Shown piece after piece: positions 41,466-50,934 of a stretch of 64,000 nucleotides of DNA. Origin of the DNA: DATEVL01 sp035281845 (GTDB lineage Bacteria; Chloroflexota; Anaerolineae; Anaerolineales; E44-bin32). A model generated the notes under the pieces. It worked only from the letters and a program-made list of their open reading frames with translations. It did not search any database and was not told where the DNA came from. The stretch spans positions 23,676 to 87,675 of the forward strand of contig DATEVL010000038.1 in NCBI GenBank assembly GCA_035281845.1. The letters run 5' to 3'. Made by a program: the position numbers and the translations under genes. Within the stretch, counting starts at the first letter, position 1; each line of letters starts with the position of its first letter.

Positions 41466-43091
41466 CTAGGCGCTCAGGTGCACCAGTTCGTCGCCAAGGA
41501 AGACCCACTTCCCGGAGACCATCGTCCCGGATGGGAGAAGGGAAGCCAAGTCCTCGAAGGATGTTTCGTAGAGATCTTGATCCAGGATGATCAGGTCGGC
41601 GGCGCAACCCGGATCGAGCCGGCCGATACGCCTTTCGAGGCCGGCGACTTCGGCCGGGCCCGAAGTGAATCCGCGTAGGGCGTCCTCCAAGGGAAGTCGC
41701 TCCTCCGGTATCCAACCGTCCGGCGAGGGGGAACCGTCACGACGACGACGCGTGACGGCGGCGTGCAGTCCGAGAAACGGATTGGGGGATTCGACCGGGG
41801 CGTCCGACCCGAAGGCGAGGCGGGCTCCGTGCTTCCGTTGACTGCGCCAGGCGTAGGCGAACCGGTTTCGTTCCCCCCAATAACGCTCGGCCATCGACAT
41901 GTCGGAAGTGGCGTGGATCGGCTGCATCGAGGCGACCAATCCTAGCTCGGCGAGGCGAGGGACGTCCTCCGGGTGGAGGAGCTGGACGTGCTCAATCCGA
42001 TGTCGCAGCTCCGGCAAGCCGCGCCCGCGCTCGTAGCGACGGAGCGATGCCAGGCCCTCGATCACTTCATGGTTGGCTCGATCACCGATGGCGTGAATCG
42101 CCAACGGCAGGCCGCTGCGGGAGGCGGCGATCCCCGCCTCAAGGATCCCCTCGCGATCGATGAGTAACATGCCGAGGTTTTCGGGCTCTCCGTCATAAGC
42201 CCGCAGCATGGCGGCGGTGCGCGGGCCCAGCGCTCCGTCGGCGAAGATCTTGATGTGGCCGATGCGGATCCAGTCATCGCCGAATCCGGATTGCAGCCCC
42301 AAGGCGACGACCTGCTCGAGGAGCTCGACCGGGATACTCTTCAACACGTGCAGCTGCAACGCCGCCTGCGAGTGCAGGATCTGGAGGGCTTGCAGGCAAC
42401 GTGCGCCGTCGAAATCGTGGACGGCCGTGATCCCGACGCGCCACAGCGCCGTCTGCGCCTGACGTATCTGCTCGGCGGCGGTCATCGCGGTGGCCTCGGG
42501 AATGCGATCGGCCACAAGGGCCATGGCGGCTTCGAGCAGGATGCCCGTCGGATCACCGCCATCGCCGCGCACGATGAGACCGCCGTGTGGATCGGGGGTC
42601 GCTGAGTCGATGGCGGCCAGCTGCAAGGCGGCATGGTTGACCCAGGCTGCGTGAAGAGACTTGGCGGTGAGGTAGGCCGGGTGGTTAGGGGCCGCGCGAT
42701 CGAGGTCGACGGCGGAGCCGTGGCCGCCCCAGGTGTTCTGGTTCCAGCCGTGGCCGAGGATCCAGTCCCCGGGCTCTGCCGTCAATGCCCTACGGCGTAC
42801 ACGCTCGAGGCAATCCTGGCGCGTCGGGGTTTCGCAATCGATCATTCCGACGGTGCGGGCATACTTCTCGAGGTGGAGGTGAGCATCGCAAAGACCCGGG
42901 AAGACGGAGCGCCCCTCGAGGTCGGTCACCTGTTGTCGGCCGGACCAAAGCGACCGCAGATCCGCCTCGCGGCCGGCGGCGAGGACGCGTCCCTCCACGA
43001 TCAGAATGGCATCCACGGTGGATCGGTCGTCCGCGTGAAGATGGATCCTTCCCCGAGTTAGCAGCTGGGCAGGCGGGAGCGAGGCAGGCAT
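41466..43091 (-). CDS. Amidohydrolase family protein (YtcJ-like)
   Basis: A 541-residue metal-dependent hydrolase of the amidohydrolase 3 group. Metal-site motifs are PGLCDAHLHLEKYA, the carbamylated-Lys-type region IGHIKIFADGALGPRTA, HAIGDRANHEV, RIEHVQLLHPED and AFGSDAPVESPNPF. No signal peptide is visible. Substrates of YtcJ-like enzymes are largely unknown. It begins 4 bases after the glpC stop on the same strand, so it may be the distal gene of the glycerol operon. Confidence 0.9.
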   Translation of the reverse strand: MPASLPPAQLLTRGRIHLHADDRSTVDAILIVEGRVLAAGREADLRSLWSGRQQVTDLEGRSVFPGLCDAHLHLEKYARTVGMIDCETPTRQDCLERVRRRALTAEPGDWILGHGWNQNTWGGHGSAVDLDRAAPNHPAYLTAKSLHAAWVNHAALQLAAIDSATPDPHGGLIVRGDGGDPTGILLEAAMALVADRIPEATAMTAAEQIRQAQTALWRVGITAVHDFDGARCLQALQILHSQAALQLHVLKSIPVELLEQVVALGLQSGFGDDWIRIGHIKIFADGALGPRTAAMLRAYDGEPENLGMLLIDREGILEAGIAASRSGLPLAIHAIGDRANHEVIEGLASLRRYERGRGLPELRHRIEHVQLLHPEDVPRLAELGLVASMQPIHATSDMSMAERYWGERNRFAYAWRSQRKHGARLAFGSDAPVESPNPFLGLHAAVTRRRRDGSPSPDGWIPEERLPLEDALRGFTSGPAEVAGLERRIGRLDPGCAADLIILDQDLYETSFEDLASLLPSGTMVSGKWVFLGDELVHLSA

Positions 43092-43095
43092 CGCG

Positions 43096-44337
43096 TCAAC
43101 CGAGGCCCGCGGCGGGCCGCAGGTCCTCCAGCCCTAAGGACGCCGCCAGAATTTCCACCGGATGGCGGGAGGGGACTTGGGTGTGATGCTCGATCCACCA
43201 ACGGCAAGTCTCCGAGTCCGTCAAGATCAGGTCCGGCGACGTCCGACGGGCCTGTGCGAAAAGGTCCGCACCGACGTTGACGGCGACATCGTAGAGTTCA
43301 CTCTTCAACCCATACGTCCCGGCCACCCCGCAGCACTCGGCGTCCGTGACGACGATCTCCAGGCCCGGTATCCGCCGCAGGATTCGGAGGGCGGGAGTGC
43401 CGATTCGATGGGAGCGAAGCTGACATGGCGGGTGGTACAGCAAACGCAGAGCAAGGGGTCGCAAGTCGAGGGCCCCGATCTGATCCGCGAGGACCTGATC
43501 CAGGTACTCGAAGAAGTCGTACGTGCTTTCGCTGACGGTCTCGACTTCGGGCCCTACCAGGCCGAGCACGGCCCGGTATTCATGCTTGAGTGCAAGGGTG
43601 CAGGAAGTCGAGGTGCCGACGATCGGGATACCGCGCTCCGCCCACGGGTGAAGGCCGACCAAGTTTTCTCGAGCGTAACGGCGAGCGGCGGCAAAGTTGC
43701 GGTTGGATTGCAGCGGGAGTCCGCAGCAGCCCTGCGGAGGGATTTCCACCTCGACGCCCAATCGCTCGAGGACACGGATGGTCGTTTCCCCGAGCCACGG
43801 TTCATATCCGTCGGTACTGCAACCGTGAAAGAAGGCGACGCGCGGTCTGGCGGCGCCGCCTGGCTGCGCCGGTTGTTGGCGGGCAAGATCGGCACGCCGA
43901 TGACGAAGGGACTCGGCTGCGACCTGAGGCAGAGGACCGCCGCGGGCGAGGCCGATGGTGCGATCGGCCGCGGTCCGCAGAAACCCTGAACGAAGCGCGG
44001 CGTTGACGAATGGCCGGAGGGGCCGGCTCCAACGGGCAACCACCGCCGGCCGCGCAAGTCCCCAGTCGCGAAGGCGTTGCCGCCACCCGGTCCGGATTGC
44101 GGCCTTCGAGATGATATTCATCTCGGCGACAGGGACACCATGGGGACAGACCCGACTACACACGCCGCAGCCGGAACACCAGGCCACACTGGGATCGATG
44201 GAGGGGGAGCGGGGGTGGAGGAAGCGCGCCATCTGGGGTCCGACGGCCTTGGGGCCGGGAAAGCGATCCGTGACGGCAGCCACCGGGCAGGCTGCCGTGC
44301 AAATGTTGCACTTCACGCAAAGGTCACTGTCGAACAT
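43096..44337 (-). CDS. glpC: Anaerobic glycerol-3-phosphate dehydrogenase subunit C
   Basis: Membrane-associated iron-sulfur subunit that passes electrons from GlpAB to quinone. The 413-residue protein has two [4Fe-4S] motifs near the N terminus (CVKCNICTAACPV; CSGCGVCSRVCPHG) and two CCG domains (PPQGCCGLPLQSN; PPCQLRSHR with DAECCGVAGTYG). The ATG at 44337 is chosen because the frame upstream is the palindromic repeat at 44349-44402. Its gap to glpB is 128 bases and is filled by that repeat. GlpC may have a related heterodisulfide-reductase-like role if the partner differs. Confidence 0.92.
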   Translation of the reverse strand: MFDSDLCVKCNICTAACPVAAVTDRFPGPKAVGPQMARFLHPRSPSIDPSVAWCSGCGVCSRVCPHGVPVAEMNIISKAAIRTGWRQRLRDWGLARPAVVARWSRPLRPFVNAALRSGFLRTAADRTIGLARGGPLPQVAAESLRHRRADLARQQPAQPGGAARPRVAFFHGCSTDGYEPWLGETTIRVLERLGVEVEIPPQGCCGLPLQSNRNFAAARRYARENLVGLHPWAERGIPIVGTSTSCTLALKHEYRAVLGLVGPEVETVSESTYDFFEYLDQVLADQIGALDLRPLALRLLYHPPCQLRSHRIGTPALRILRRIPGLEIVVTDAECCGVAGTYGLKSELYDVAVNVGADLFAQARRTSPDLILTDSETCRWWIEHHTQVPSRHPVEILAASLGLEDLRPAAGLG

Positions 44338-44348
44338 GGCCAGACTGG

Positions 44349-44402
44349 CCCTCACCCCTGCACCCCTCTCCCGCCCCGCGGGAGAGGGGCCTGGGGTGAG
44401 GG
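44349..44402. repeat. CCCTCACCC-type palindrome, copy 3
   Basis: Outer arms CCCTCACCCC/GGGGTGAGGG and inner arms CCCCTCTCCCGC/GCGGGAGAGGGG form a long cruciform-capable palindrome. Here it lies inside an operon between glpB and glpC, so it may stabilise or partly terminate the transcript. Confidence 0.8.
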
Positions 44403-44465
44403 TGACATTCGGCCGCGGGGTCACCCCGCGGCTTTCTGCGAAGGACCCTAAGGTAGGCCGCGGGG

Positions 44466-45689
44466 TCATGCCAACGCCGCTTCCACCGCAGCGTAGGCGC
44501 TCGCCAGATCGATTCCCTGGCGGCAGCCTTCTGTGCTGCGGTCGGCGCCGCCGAGGATCCCGCCGGCGGCGTACAGATTCTCGAAGTAAGGTCGGCCGCG
44601 ACGATCACAGGGCCTGCGCCGAGAATCAAGCCGGAGGCCGAAACGCGAGAAGGGTTGGCTTTCGAACAGGGACGGAGCCGTCCAGTCCTCGCGGTCCTCC
44701 GGGGCTTCGAGTGGGAGTCCGAAGACCGAGTCTTGCACTTCCCCATTGGCAAAGCTCATCCACCCGCCGTGCAGGGCGCCGCCGGTCGCCAGCAGGACGG
44801 CTTGCGAACGGAAGACGCGGGGCCCGCCGGCGGTCGTGGCGACCACTCCCGAGACTCGCCTGCCGGCGCTGCGACCGTCCACTTCACCCCGCACGGATGG
44901 CCCCTCGATCACTTCCACTCCGCTGGCGACGGCCAACCGTCGCAGGGCTCTCTCAAGGCGTAGGCCAGGAAGGCTGGGAGGCAAGGTCGGGATCTCGAAA
45001 AGGGACACGCCTAAACGCTGCTCCATCGCCGTGAAGACTTCGAGCGAGTGATCTCCTCCCAGAATCGCAGGCAATCCGAGCCGCGTCACTCCTTTCATGT
45101 GAGGCGTCCAATCCCGGTACAAGGACTCGCGATAGCCGGGATCTTCCAGAAGCCTCGCAAGATCATGGGCGTAGAGATCGCGGGCTCGCGCGGGAACCGG
45201 CAGATCGATCGTCCCGGCGACGTTGACGCCGCGCGCCCGAAACGCCGAGGTCGCCAGATCCGCCGAAAAATCTCGCAATCCGCCAATTCGGCCAAGATGG
45301 AACGGGGTAGGATCGTCGAGAGACCCTGCGGCGAGGCTGTACGGTGCTGCGGCCGTCACGTGGACGGATCCCAGGGCGGTCGGCAGGCGGAGAACGCGGT
45401 CGGGCGCGGCGACGTAGGGAAGACGAGCCTCCTGCGCCAATTGCAGAAACTCGGACAGGGCCTCGGCGCGCACCTCGCGCGGCAGTTCAGAGAGCGGGTG
45501 GCCTCGCCCGAGGGATCTACGCGCAAAGCGAATGTCGCCGTTGCGCCAGATGTCGACGCAACCATGGGAAAGAGAAAGCCCGCCGCGCCCTTCGGCGATC
45601 AAGCGCACGGTGGCGCCTCTTCGAGCCGCCAACACGGCTGAGAATAACCCCGTCAGCCCCTGGCCGACGATCAGCAAGGTGGGGCTCAT
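44466..45689 (-). CDS. glpB: Anaerobic glycerol-3-phosphate dehydrogenase subunit B
   Basis: FAD/NAD-fold protein that forms the soluble dimer with GlpA. The 407-residue sequence begins with MSPTLLIVGQGLTGLFSAVL, a dinucleotide-binding motif, and has SLSHGCVDIW and YAAGGILGGADRSTEGC near the C terminus, as in GlpB. The ATG at 45689 overlaps the glpA stop (ATGA). It is placed between glpA and glpC in the canonical order. Confidence 0.9.
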   Translation of the reverse strand: MSPTLLIVGQGLTGLFSAVLAARRGATVRLIAEGRGGLSLSHGCVDIWRNGDIRFARRSLGRGHPLSELPREVRAEALSEFLQLAQEARLPYVAAPDRVLRLPTALGSVHVTAAAPYSLAAGSLDDPTPFHLGRIGGLRDFSADLATSAFRARGVNVAGTIDLPVPARARDLYAHDLARLLEDPGYRESLYRDWTPHMKGVTRLGLPAILGGDHSLEVFTAMEQRLGVSLFEIPTLPPSLPGLRLERALRRLAVASGVEVIEGPSVRGEVDGRSAGRRVSGVVATTAGGPRVFRSQAVLLATGGALHGGWMSFANGEVQDSVFGLPLEAPEDREDWTAPSLFESQPFSRFGLRLDSRRRPCDRRGRPYFENLYAAGGILGGADRSTEGCRQGIDLASAYAAVEAALA

Positions 45690-47242
45690 CCTGGCGTCGT
45701 TTCGGCTTGTTCGGCGCCAAGCAGTTCGAGCTGCACCCGGCGAAGCATTTCGAGCTGACGGAGACCGCGCCCCCAGGCGAGAGGGCGAAGTCCGCGCCAG
45801 CGTTCTTGAACGAAGTCGGCGAATCCACCGTCGGGGGGTGGGTCGCCGAGAAGAGTGCTGGCCAGTCCTGCCGCGCGATAGGCGCAGAAGGCTCCCTGGC
45901 ATGGCCCCATCCCGAGGCGCAGGTCGCGGCGGATGTCGTCGAGGTCGGTGGATACGGCGTCTTGGAGCGCCTGGGCCAGATCCCGACGAGCGATGGCCTC
46001 GCATTCGCACAAGACCGCCTCCTCGTCCGAGCGCCCACTCGCCGGATGCAACTTCGGAAGACGGTCGCCTACGGCGTAGTGGCGGCGAGAAGCGGCCGGC
46101 AGCGGAGTCGACTCGGTGCGGCATTCCCGGACAGCGGGCGTCCGCGCTGAGAACGTGTCGACGGTGTCCTGCGCCATCTTGCGGAACGTCGTGAGCTTGC
46201 CCCCCAGGATCGTGAGGAACCCGGGGAGGCCGTCCGAGGACTCGTGGTCGAGAACGGCGTGGGCGCGAGGCAACTCGCGGTTGGCGACGGCTCGATCCGC
46301 GGGCTGGTACAGCGCTCGGATGCCGGCCCAAGCGCGAAGAGCGCGATGCCGGCGCAAGGAAGGGATCATCACCTGACCCTCGGCCATCAGCAAATCGATT
46401 TCCCAGGCTTCCATCGTCAGGTCAGTCGGACCGCGAACCGGGATATCGGTTGTGCCAAGCACACAGACCGTGCCGACGGGGACGATGATGTCCCCATCGT
46501 GGGGCGGCTTGCAGCGGTTGAGCACGGTGTGGGTCAGACGGGAGCCCATGGCGATCATCGTCCCCTTGCCCAGCGCCAGAGGAATGTGGATGCCGGTCAT
46601 AGCGGCCACGACGCCGGCGTACGGACCGGCGGCGTTGACGACGGTCTGCGCCTCGATTTGAAACGTGCTCTGATCGGCGAGGGAAACGATGCGGGCCAGC
46701 ATCCCGTGACCGTGGGACACCAAACCGGTGACGCGGTGGCGAGTGAGCAAGACCCCACCGGCCTGGTGCACCCCTTCGGCGAGGGCATGCAGGAGCTCGA
46801 AAGAGTCGAGAGCGGCGTCACGCACTTCGAAGGCCCGCGACAGGTGTGGTGTGAGTAGGGGTTCACGACGGAGGGCGGACCCCGGCGGGATCTCTTCGAC
46901 CGGCACGCCGATTTCCCGGCAGGCGGCCAGCCAGCGATCTGCGTATTCCGCGGGATCGTGGTCCGTGCTCAGGAAGAATCCGCCCGTTGCCTCAATCGTG
47001 TGGGGGACGATCCGGCGCAGGACTTCGTTTTCTCGCCAGCAGTCTCCGGCCGACCCGGGGTCACTCAGGACGTATCGGGCGCCACTATGGAGCAAGCCGT
47101 GATAACGGCCGGAGGTCCCTTGGCCAAGGTCACCCTGTTCGACGACGGTCACGCTGTAGCCGCGCAGGCAGGCGTCCCAGGCAACGCCCAGGCCGGTGGC
47201 CCCGGCGCCAATGATCAGGATTTCGGAAGATCGTGTCGTCAT
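45686..47242 (-). CDS. glpA: Anaerobic glycerol-3-phosphate dehydrogenase subunit A
   Basis: Catalytic flavoprotein oxidising glycerol-3-phosphate to dihydroxyacetone phosphate. The 518-residue protein has the N-terminal FAD motif IIGAGATGLGVAWDACLRG, the SGRYHGLLHSGARYV segment and GGKLTTFRKMA, and at the C terminus a BFD-like [2Fe-2S] motif (CECEAIARRDL ... GPCQGAFC). The ATG at 47242 sits at the edge of a repeat (47247-47354) and has no ribosome-binding site, so expression may depend on the repeat region or on read-through from glpK. Confidence 0.95.
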   Translation of the reverse strand: MTTRSSEILIIGAGATGLGVAWDACLRGYSVTVVEQGDLGQGTSGRYHGLLHSGARYVLSDPGSAGDCWRENEVLRRIVPHTIEATGGFFLSTDHDPAEYADRWLAACREIGVPVEEIPPGSALRREPLLTPHLSRAFEVRDAALDSFELLHALAEGVHQAGGVLLTRHRVTGLVSHGHGMLARIVSLADQSTFQIEAQTVVNAAGPYAGVVAAMTGIHIPLALGKGTMIAMGSRLTHTVLNRCKPPHDGDIIVPVGTVCVLGTTDIPVRGPTDLTMEAWEIDLLMAEGQVMIPSLRRHRALRAWAGIRALYQPADRAVANRELPRAHAVLDHESSDGLPGFLTILGGKLTTFRKMAQDTVDTFSARTPAVRECRTESTPLPAASRRHYAVGDRLPKLHPASGRSDEEAVLCECEAIARRDLAQALQDAVSTDLDDIRRDLRLGMGPCQGAFCAYRAAGLASTLLGDPPPDGGFADFVQERWRGLRPLAWGRGLRQLEMLRRVQLELLGAEQAETTPG

Positions 47243-47246
47243 GATG

Positions 47247-47354
47247 AGTGGTCAGTGGTCAGTGGTGAGTGGTCAGTGAATGCGATTGGTTGCAAAGTAT
47301 CGGTTCCTGGTCGCCGTCAAGGCTGACCACTGACCACCGACCACTGACCACTCT
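47247..47354. repeat. GTGGTCAGTGG-type repeat element, copy 3, with inverted ends
   Basis: A left arm of GAGTGGTCAGTGGTCAGTGG-type tandem units (47247-47279) and a right arm of the complement (47324-47354) flank a ~44-bp centre. The inverted ends could form a long hairpin. It separates the GNAT gene from glpA and provides the sequence just upstream of the glpA start. Confidence 0.8.
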
Positions 47355-47356
47355 CT

Positions 47357-47851
47357 TTAGGATGACCTCGGCAAGTCACCCATCGGTTGGGTGGGCCGGT
47401 CGGCCTTGCGCATGGCCTCCAGGTCGCGGACGAATTCCAGGGTGGTGGCCGAGATCTCGTAACCGAGAGCGGTAAAGAACGCGTGGGCATCGGTTCGAAT
47501 GACATCGGTTCGCAGCAGTAGGCGCGCCCGGCCGGACTCGAGCGCCCAGGTCTCGGCGGCGGCGATCAGATGGCGTCCGACCCCTCGACGCCGATACGAT
47601 CGGGCGACAAGGAGGGCAACAACCTCGGCGGTCTCTTCTGAAGTGAGGTCGCGTGCGACGCGCAGATGCGCAAAACCGGCGACGTGCTCGCCGTCCAGCC
47701 CCAGAAGGAGACGATCTTCCTTCGGGAGACTTTCCAGTCGTCGGCGGAATTCTTCCGGGCCGAAGCGGACTCCGGCGTCGCTCAGCATCGCATGGAGCTG
47801 GACCAGATGGGGCTCGGGAGGGTGGCGGGTGCGGATGATTTGGAGGTTCAT
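47357..47851 (-). CDS. GNAT-family N-acetyltransferase
   Basis: A 164-residue GCN5-type acetyltransferase. The acetyl-CoA-binding motif A is VVALLVARSYRRRGVGRHLI (about residues 84-103), with a beta bulge region before it and ALGYEISATTLEFVRDL as the C-terminal strand. The ATG at 47851 is 7 bases after the glpK stop, so it is in the glycerol operon. The substrate (protein or small molecule) is unknown. Confidence 0.85.
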   Translation of the reverse strand: MNLQIIRTRHPPEPHLVQLHAMLSDAGVRFGPEEFRRRLESLPKEDRLLLGLDGEHVAGFAHLRVARDLTSEETAEVVALLVARSYRRRGVGRHLIAAAETWALESGRARLLLRTDVIRTDAHAFFTALGYEISATTLEFVRDLEAMRKADRPTQPMGDLPRSS

Positions 47852-47858
47852 GCGGGCC

Positions 47859-49385
47859 TCACGCGTTCGCCTCGGGGGCGGCCCAGTCCCGAGCGCGGCG
47901 TACCGCCTCTTGCCAGCGAATATAGCGCTGATCACGTTCGTCCTGTGACATGGCAGGGACGAATTCCCGGTCCAGTGTCCAGACGCGTTCCAGGTCTGCC
48001 ACCGATGACCAGACGCCAGCCGATAGTCCGGCGAGCATCGCCGCGCCCAAGGCGGTCGTCTCGCTCTGGGTCGGCCGCTGGACGGGCGTCCCCAGAAGAT
48101 CGGCTTGGAGCTGAAGCAGGAGGTCGTTGCGGGCGGCGCCTCCGTCGACGCGCAGGGCATGAAGAGCAAGTCCGGCGTCGCGCTGCATGGCTTCCAACAC
48201 GTCTCGCGTTTGAAAGGCGATGGCCTCGAGCGTGGCCCGGGCCAGGTGCGCGCGGGTCGAGCCGCGCGTCAACCCGACGATCGTCCCGCGTGCATACGGA
48301 TCCCAGTACGGCGCTCCCAACCCGACCAGGGCCGGCACAAAGACGACGCCGCCGCTGTCGGGAACGGAGGCGGCCAGCGATTCGACCTCACTCGATTCGC
48401 GGATGATGCGCAATCCGTCGCGCAGCCACTGGACGGCGGCGCCGGCGATGAAGATGCTGCCCTCCAGAGCAAACGCCGCCGCCTCTGGACTCCCCGTGGA
48501 ACGGTCGCGCAATTGCCATGCAGCCGTTGTCAACAATCCGCTGGTGGACGGGACGGGCTGCATTCCCGTATGGAGCAGCAGAAAGCAGCCGGTCCCGTAG
48601 GTGTTCTTCGCCATGCCGGGTTGGAAACAGGATTGCCCAAAGAGGGCCGCCTGTTGATCCCCGGCGATCCCCGCTATAGGAATCCGGCCGCCCAGCGCCT
48701 CGGCGGTGGTCTCGCCGAGCATCTGGCTGGACGAGACAACTTGCGGAAGGATGCCCTCGGGGATGCGAAGCTCCTGGAGGAGGAACGGATCCCAGGTGAG
48801 GGTCGACAGGTTGAAGAGCATCGTGCGCGAGGCATTCGAAACGTCGGTGGCGTGGATCGCGCCATCGGTTAGGCGCCACAGCAAGAACGAGTCAATCGTC
48901 CCGAAGGCCAACCGCCTGTCCTCGGCAAGCCGGCGTGCGCCGTCCACATGGTCCAACAGCCAGGCCACTTTGGTTCCGGAGAAGTAGGCGTCGATCACCA
49001 GGCCCGTTCGCCGGCGCACTTCATCCTCGAGGCCACGCGCCTTGAGCTGTTGGCACATCGATGCGGTGCGGCGGCACTGCCAAACGATGGCGTTGTGGAT
49101 GGGTTTTCCCGTCGCCCGGTCCCAGAGGACCGTCGTCTCGCGCTGATTCGTGATGCCTACAGCGGCGACTTCCTGCGGCCGGACGCCCGCCTGGGCTAGC
49201 ACCTGGCGCGCCGTTTCGAGCTGGCTCGACCAGATGATCTCGGGGTCATGCTCGACCCAACCCGGATGCGGATAGATCTGGGCGAAATCCTTCTGCGCCG
49301 AAGCGACGGCGCGGCCGCCCTCATCGAACAGTATGCTCCTCGAGGAGGTCGTACCTTGATCGAGGGCAAGCACGAAGCCGGGCAC
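47859..49385 (-). CDS. glpK: Glycerol kinase
   Basis: Phosphorylates glycerol to sn-glycerol-3-phosphate. At 508 residues it is typical FGGY kinase length. Motifs include LALDQGTTSSRSILFD (phosphate 1), GITNQRETTVLWDR, the substrate residues in VWQCRRTA, AGDQQAALFGQSCF, KNTYGTGCFLL, and VDGGAARNDLLLQLQADLLG. It starts 15 bases after the aquaporin gene stop. The active-site Asp in the SGGVVFVPALVGLGAPYWD segment region is present. Confidence 0.96.
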   Translation of the reverse strand: MPGFVLALDQGTTSSRSILFDEGGRAVASAQKDFAQIYPHPGWVEHDPEIIWSSQLETARQVLAQAGVRPQEVAAVGITNQRETTVLWDRATGKPIHNAIVWQCRRTASMCQQLKARGLEDEVRRRTGLVIDAYFSGTKVAWLLDHVDGARRLAEDRRLAFGTIDSFLLWRLTDGAIHATDVSNASRTMLFNLSTLTWDPFLLQELRIPEGILPQVVSSSQMLGETTAEALGGRIPIAGIAGDQQAALFGQSCFQPGMAKNTYGTGCFLLLHTGMQPVPSTSGLLTTAAWQLRDRSTGSPEAAAFALEGSIFIAGAAVQWLRDGLRIIRESSEVESLAASVPDSGGVVFVPALVGLGAPYWDPYARGTIVGLTRGSTRAHLARATLEAIAFQTRDVLEAMQRDAGLALHALRVDGGAARNDLLLQLQADLLGTPVQRPTQSETTALGAAMLAGLSAGVWSSVADLERVWTLDREFVPAMSQDERDQRYIRWQEAVRRARDWAAPEANA

Positions 49386-49400
49386 GCTGCCTCGAGGGAC

Positions 49401-50057
49401 TCAGGCGCTCCGCAGGAAGACGCGATCGTAGAAGATGGCCGCCAATCCGCCACCGAGCAGGGGTCCGATGAAGTAGACGTACAGGTCGGTGAAATTGCCC
49501 ATGGCCAACGCCGGTCCGAAGGAGCGCGCCGGGTTCATGGAAGCTCCGGTCAGCGGGCCGCCCATCAGGATGTCCATGCTAAGGACCAGGCCGATGGCGA
49601 CGGCAGCGGCGTTGCCGCCACGCCCAGCGACCGCAGAGCCGAAGACTGCGGTCACCAGGAAGAAGGTCAGGACCGCCTCGATGACGATCGCCTGCCAGAT
49701 GGAGACAGAGGCTGCGGGGAGGGTCATGCCTATGTTCCCCTGCGTGCCGATCAAGGCGCGAAGGAGGAAGGCGGCAACGGCGGCCCCCAACAGCTGGACG
49801 ATCCAGTACCGGACCGCACGCGGCCAAGGGAACCGGCCGGTGATCGCAAGACCGAAAGTAACCGCGGGGTTGACATGACCGCCCGAGATCGCTCCCCATG
49901 CGTAGATGATGATCATGAGGGCCAGCCCATGAGCGAGGGCGACGCCGACCAGCCCGCCGCTCGAAGTTCCGGCTACAGCCAGCGCCTGGGCACCGGCGCC
50001 AATAAACACCAACGTGAACGTCCCAACGAATTCGGCGAGCTCAGCTCGGATGTTCAT
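49401..50057 (-). CDS. MIP-family channel (aquaporin)
   Basis: A 218-residue six-helix channel with two NPA boxes: SGGHVNPAVTFGL and GASMNPARSFGPAL. In the operon a glycerol facilitator would be expected, but GlpF has NPARD after the second NPA box while this protein has NPARS, as in water-selective channels. It may pass glycerol, water or both. GGAGGG is 8 bases upstream of the ATG at 50057. It is the first gene of the aquaporin-glpK-GNAT-glpABC run. Confidence 0.9.
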   Translation of the reverse strand: MNIRAELAEFVGTFTLVFIGAGAQALAVAGTSSGGLVGVALAHGLALMIIIYAWGAISGGHVNPAVTFGLAITGRFPWPRAVRYWIVQLLGAAVAAFLLRALIGTQGNIGMTLPAASVSIWQAIVIEAVLTFFLVTAVFGSAVAGRGGNAAAVAIGLVLSMDILMGGPLTGASMNPARSFGPALAMGNFTDLYVYFIGPLLGGGLAAIFYDRVFLRSA

Positions 50058-50128
50058 TCATCCCTCCGAATCAGGATTGACCCGGCCGCATGACCCCATG
50101 GCTTGCCGGGAGCCTTCTGCGGCGATCG

Positions 50129-50827
50129 CTAGATATCGCCAACGATATTGGAGAAGACATTCCCGATCGCCGGACCCAGCAAAGCTAAGATGACAATGGC
50201 GCCACAGGCCATGACGACGAGGGCGAACCCCAGGAAGGCCGTGCTGGAAATCACCGCGCGGCCCCAGCTAAGATGGTGGACGGCCTTGATCGCAAGGATG
50301 TTTAGAAACAGCAGGTAGAAGGCAAACGGGATGCCGAGCAGCAACCCGAGGCACGGAATGAAGGAGATGGCCGAGCTGACCAGCGATCCTGGCGCTGAAT
50401 AGGCCGCGAAGGCATAGGCTAGCTGATCAAAGGCACCCGTCCCCCCAAGGGCCCGTGCGAGAAGGTGGCTGATTCCTGCGCTGATAAGCAGCGCGACAAC
50501 AGCGAAGACGCCCGCCAGCGGCGCCAGGCACACCAGAAGAAGCGCTGAACCCGTGAGGAAGTCGAGAGAACTGGAGGCCTGCTGAAGCGATGGGTCCAGG
50601 TAGCTCGAGCCGCCAAGGACGAAGAGGATCCCGAAGCTAATAAGGGTGGCGACGACGGCGACCAGTCCAACCCACAGGCACGCCTTGACCAAGGTGACGC
50701 CGGGGCCGGCGACCAGCCTCTCATAGGTGGCGACCTTCGGCTCGGTCAGCGCCTTGAACCAGACCGTGTACCAGGGAAGCGGCGGTACAGGCGGTGCGAT
50801 TCCCATTGAGGATGAGTCCGCAATCAT
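50129..50827 (-). CDS. Yip1-domain membrane protein
   Basis: A 232-residue membrane protein with about five segments in residues 45-225 and a short Pro-rich N terminus. The helical pattern (QLAYAFAAYSAPGSLVSS; PCLGLLLGIPFAFYLLFLNILAIKAVHHLSWGRAV, here two parts) fits the bacterial Yip1 family, whose function is unknown. GAGGAG is about 7 bases upstream of the ATG. It is likely monocistronic. Confidence 0.8.
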   Translation of the reverse strand: MIADSSSMGIAPPVPPLPWYTVWFKALTEPKVATYERLVAGPGVTLVKACLWVGLVAVVATLISFGILFVLGGSSYLDPSLQQASSSLDFLTGSALLLVCLAPLAGVFAVVALLISAGISHLLARALGGTGAFDQLAYAFAAYSAPGSLVSSAISFIPCLGLLLGIPFAFYLLFLNILAIKAVHHLSWGRAVISSTAFLGFALVVMACGAIVILALLGPAIGNVFSNIVGDI

Positions 50828-50934
50828 TTCGAACTCCTCTCTGAGGCGCGTGACGTCGGAGAACCTCGGGACGGCGCTTGAATCACCCCAATTCTCCGCC
50901 GGGGTGCAAATGAACGCAAGGGCACTTCCGGGGG

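Noticed and set aside
44338..44469. Longer N terminus for GlpC
   Set aside because: The extra residues come from the palindromic repeat at 44349-44402 and do not occur in the family.
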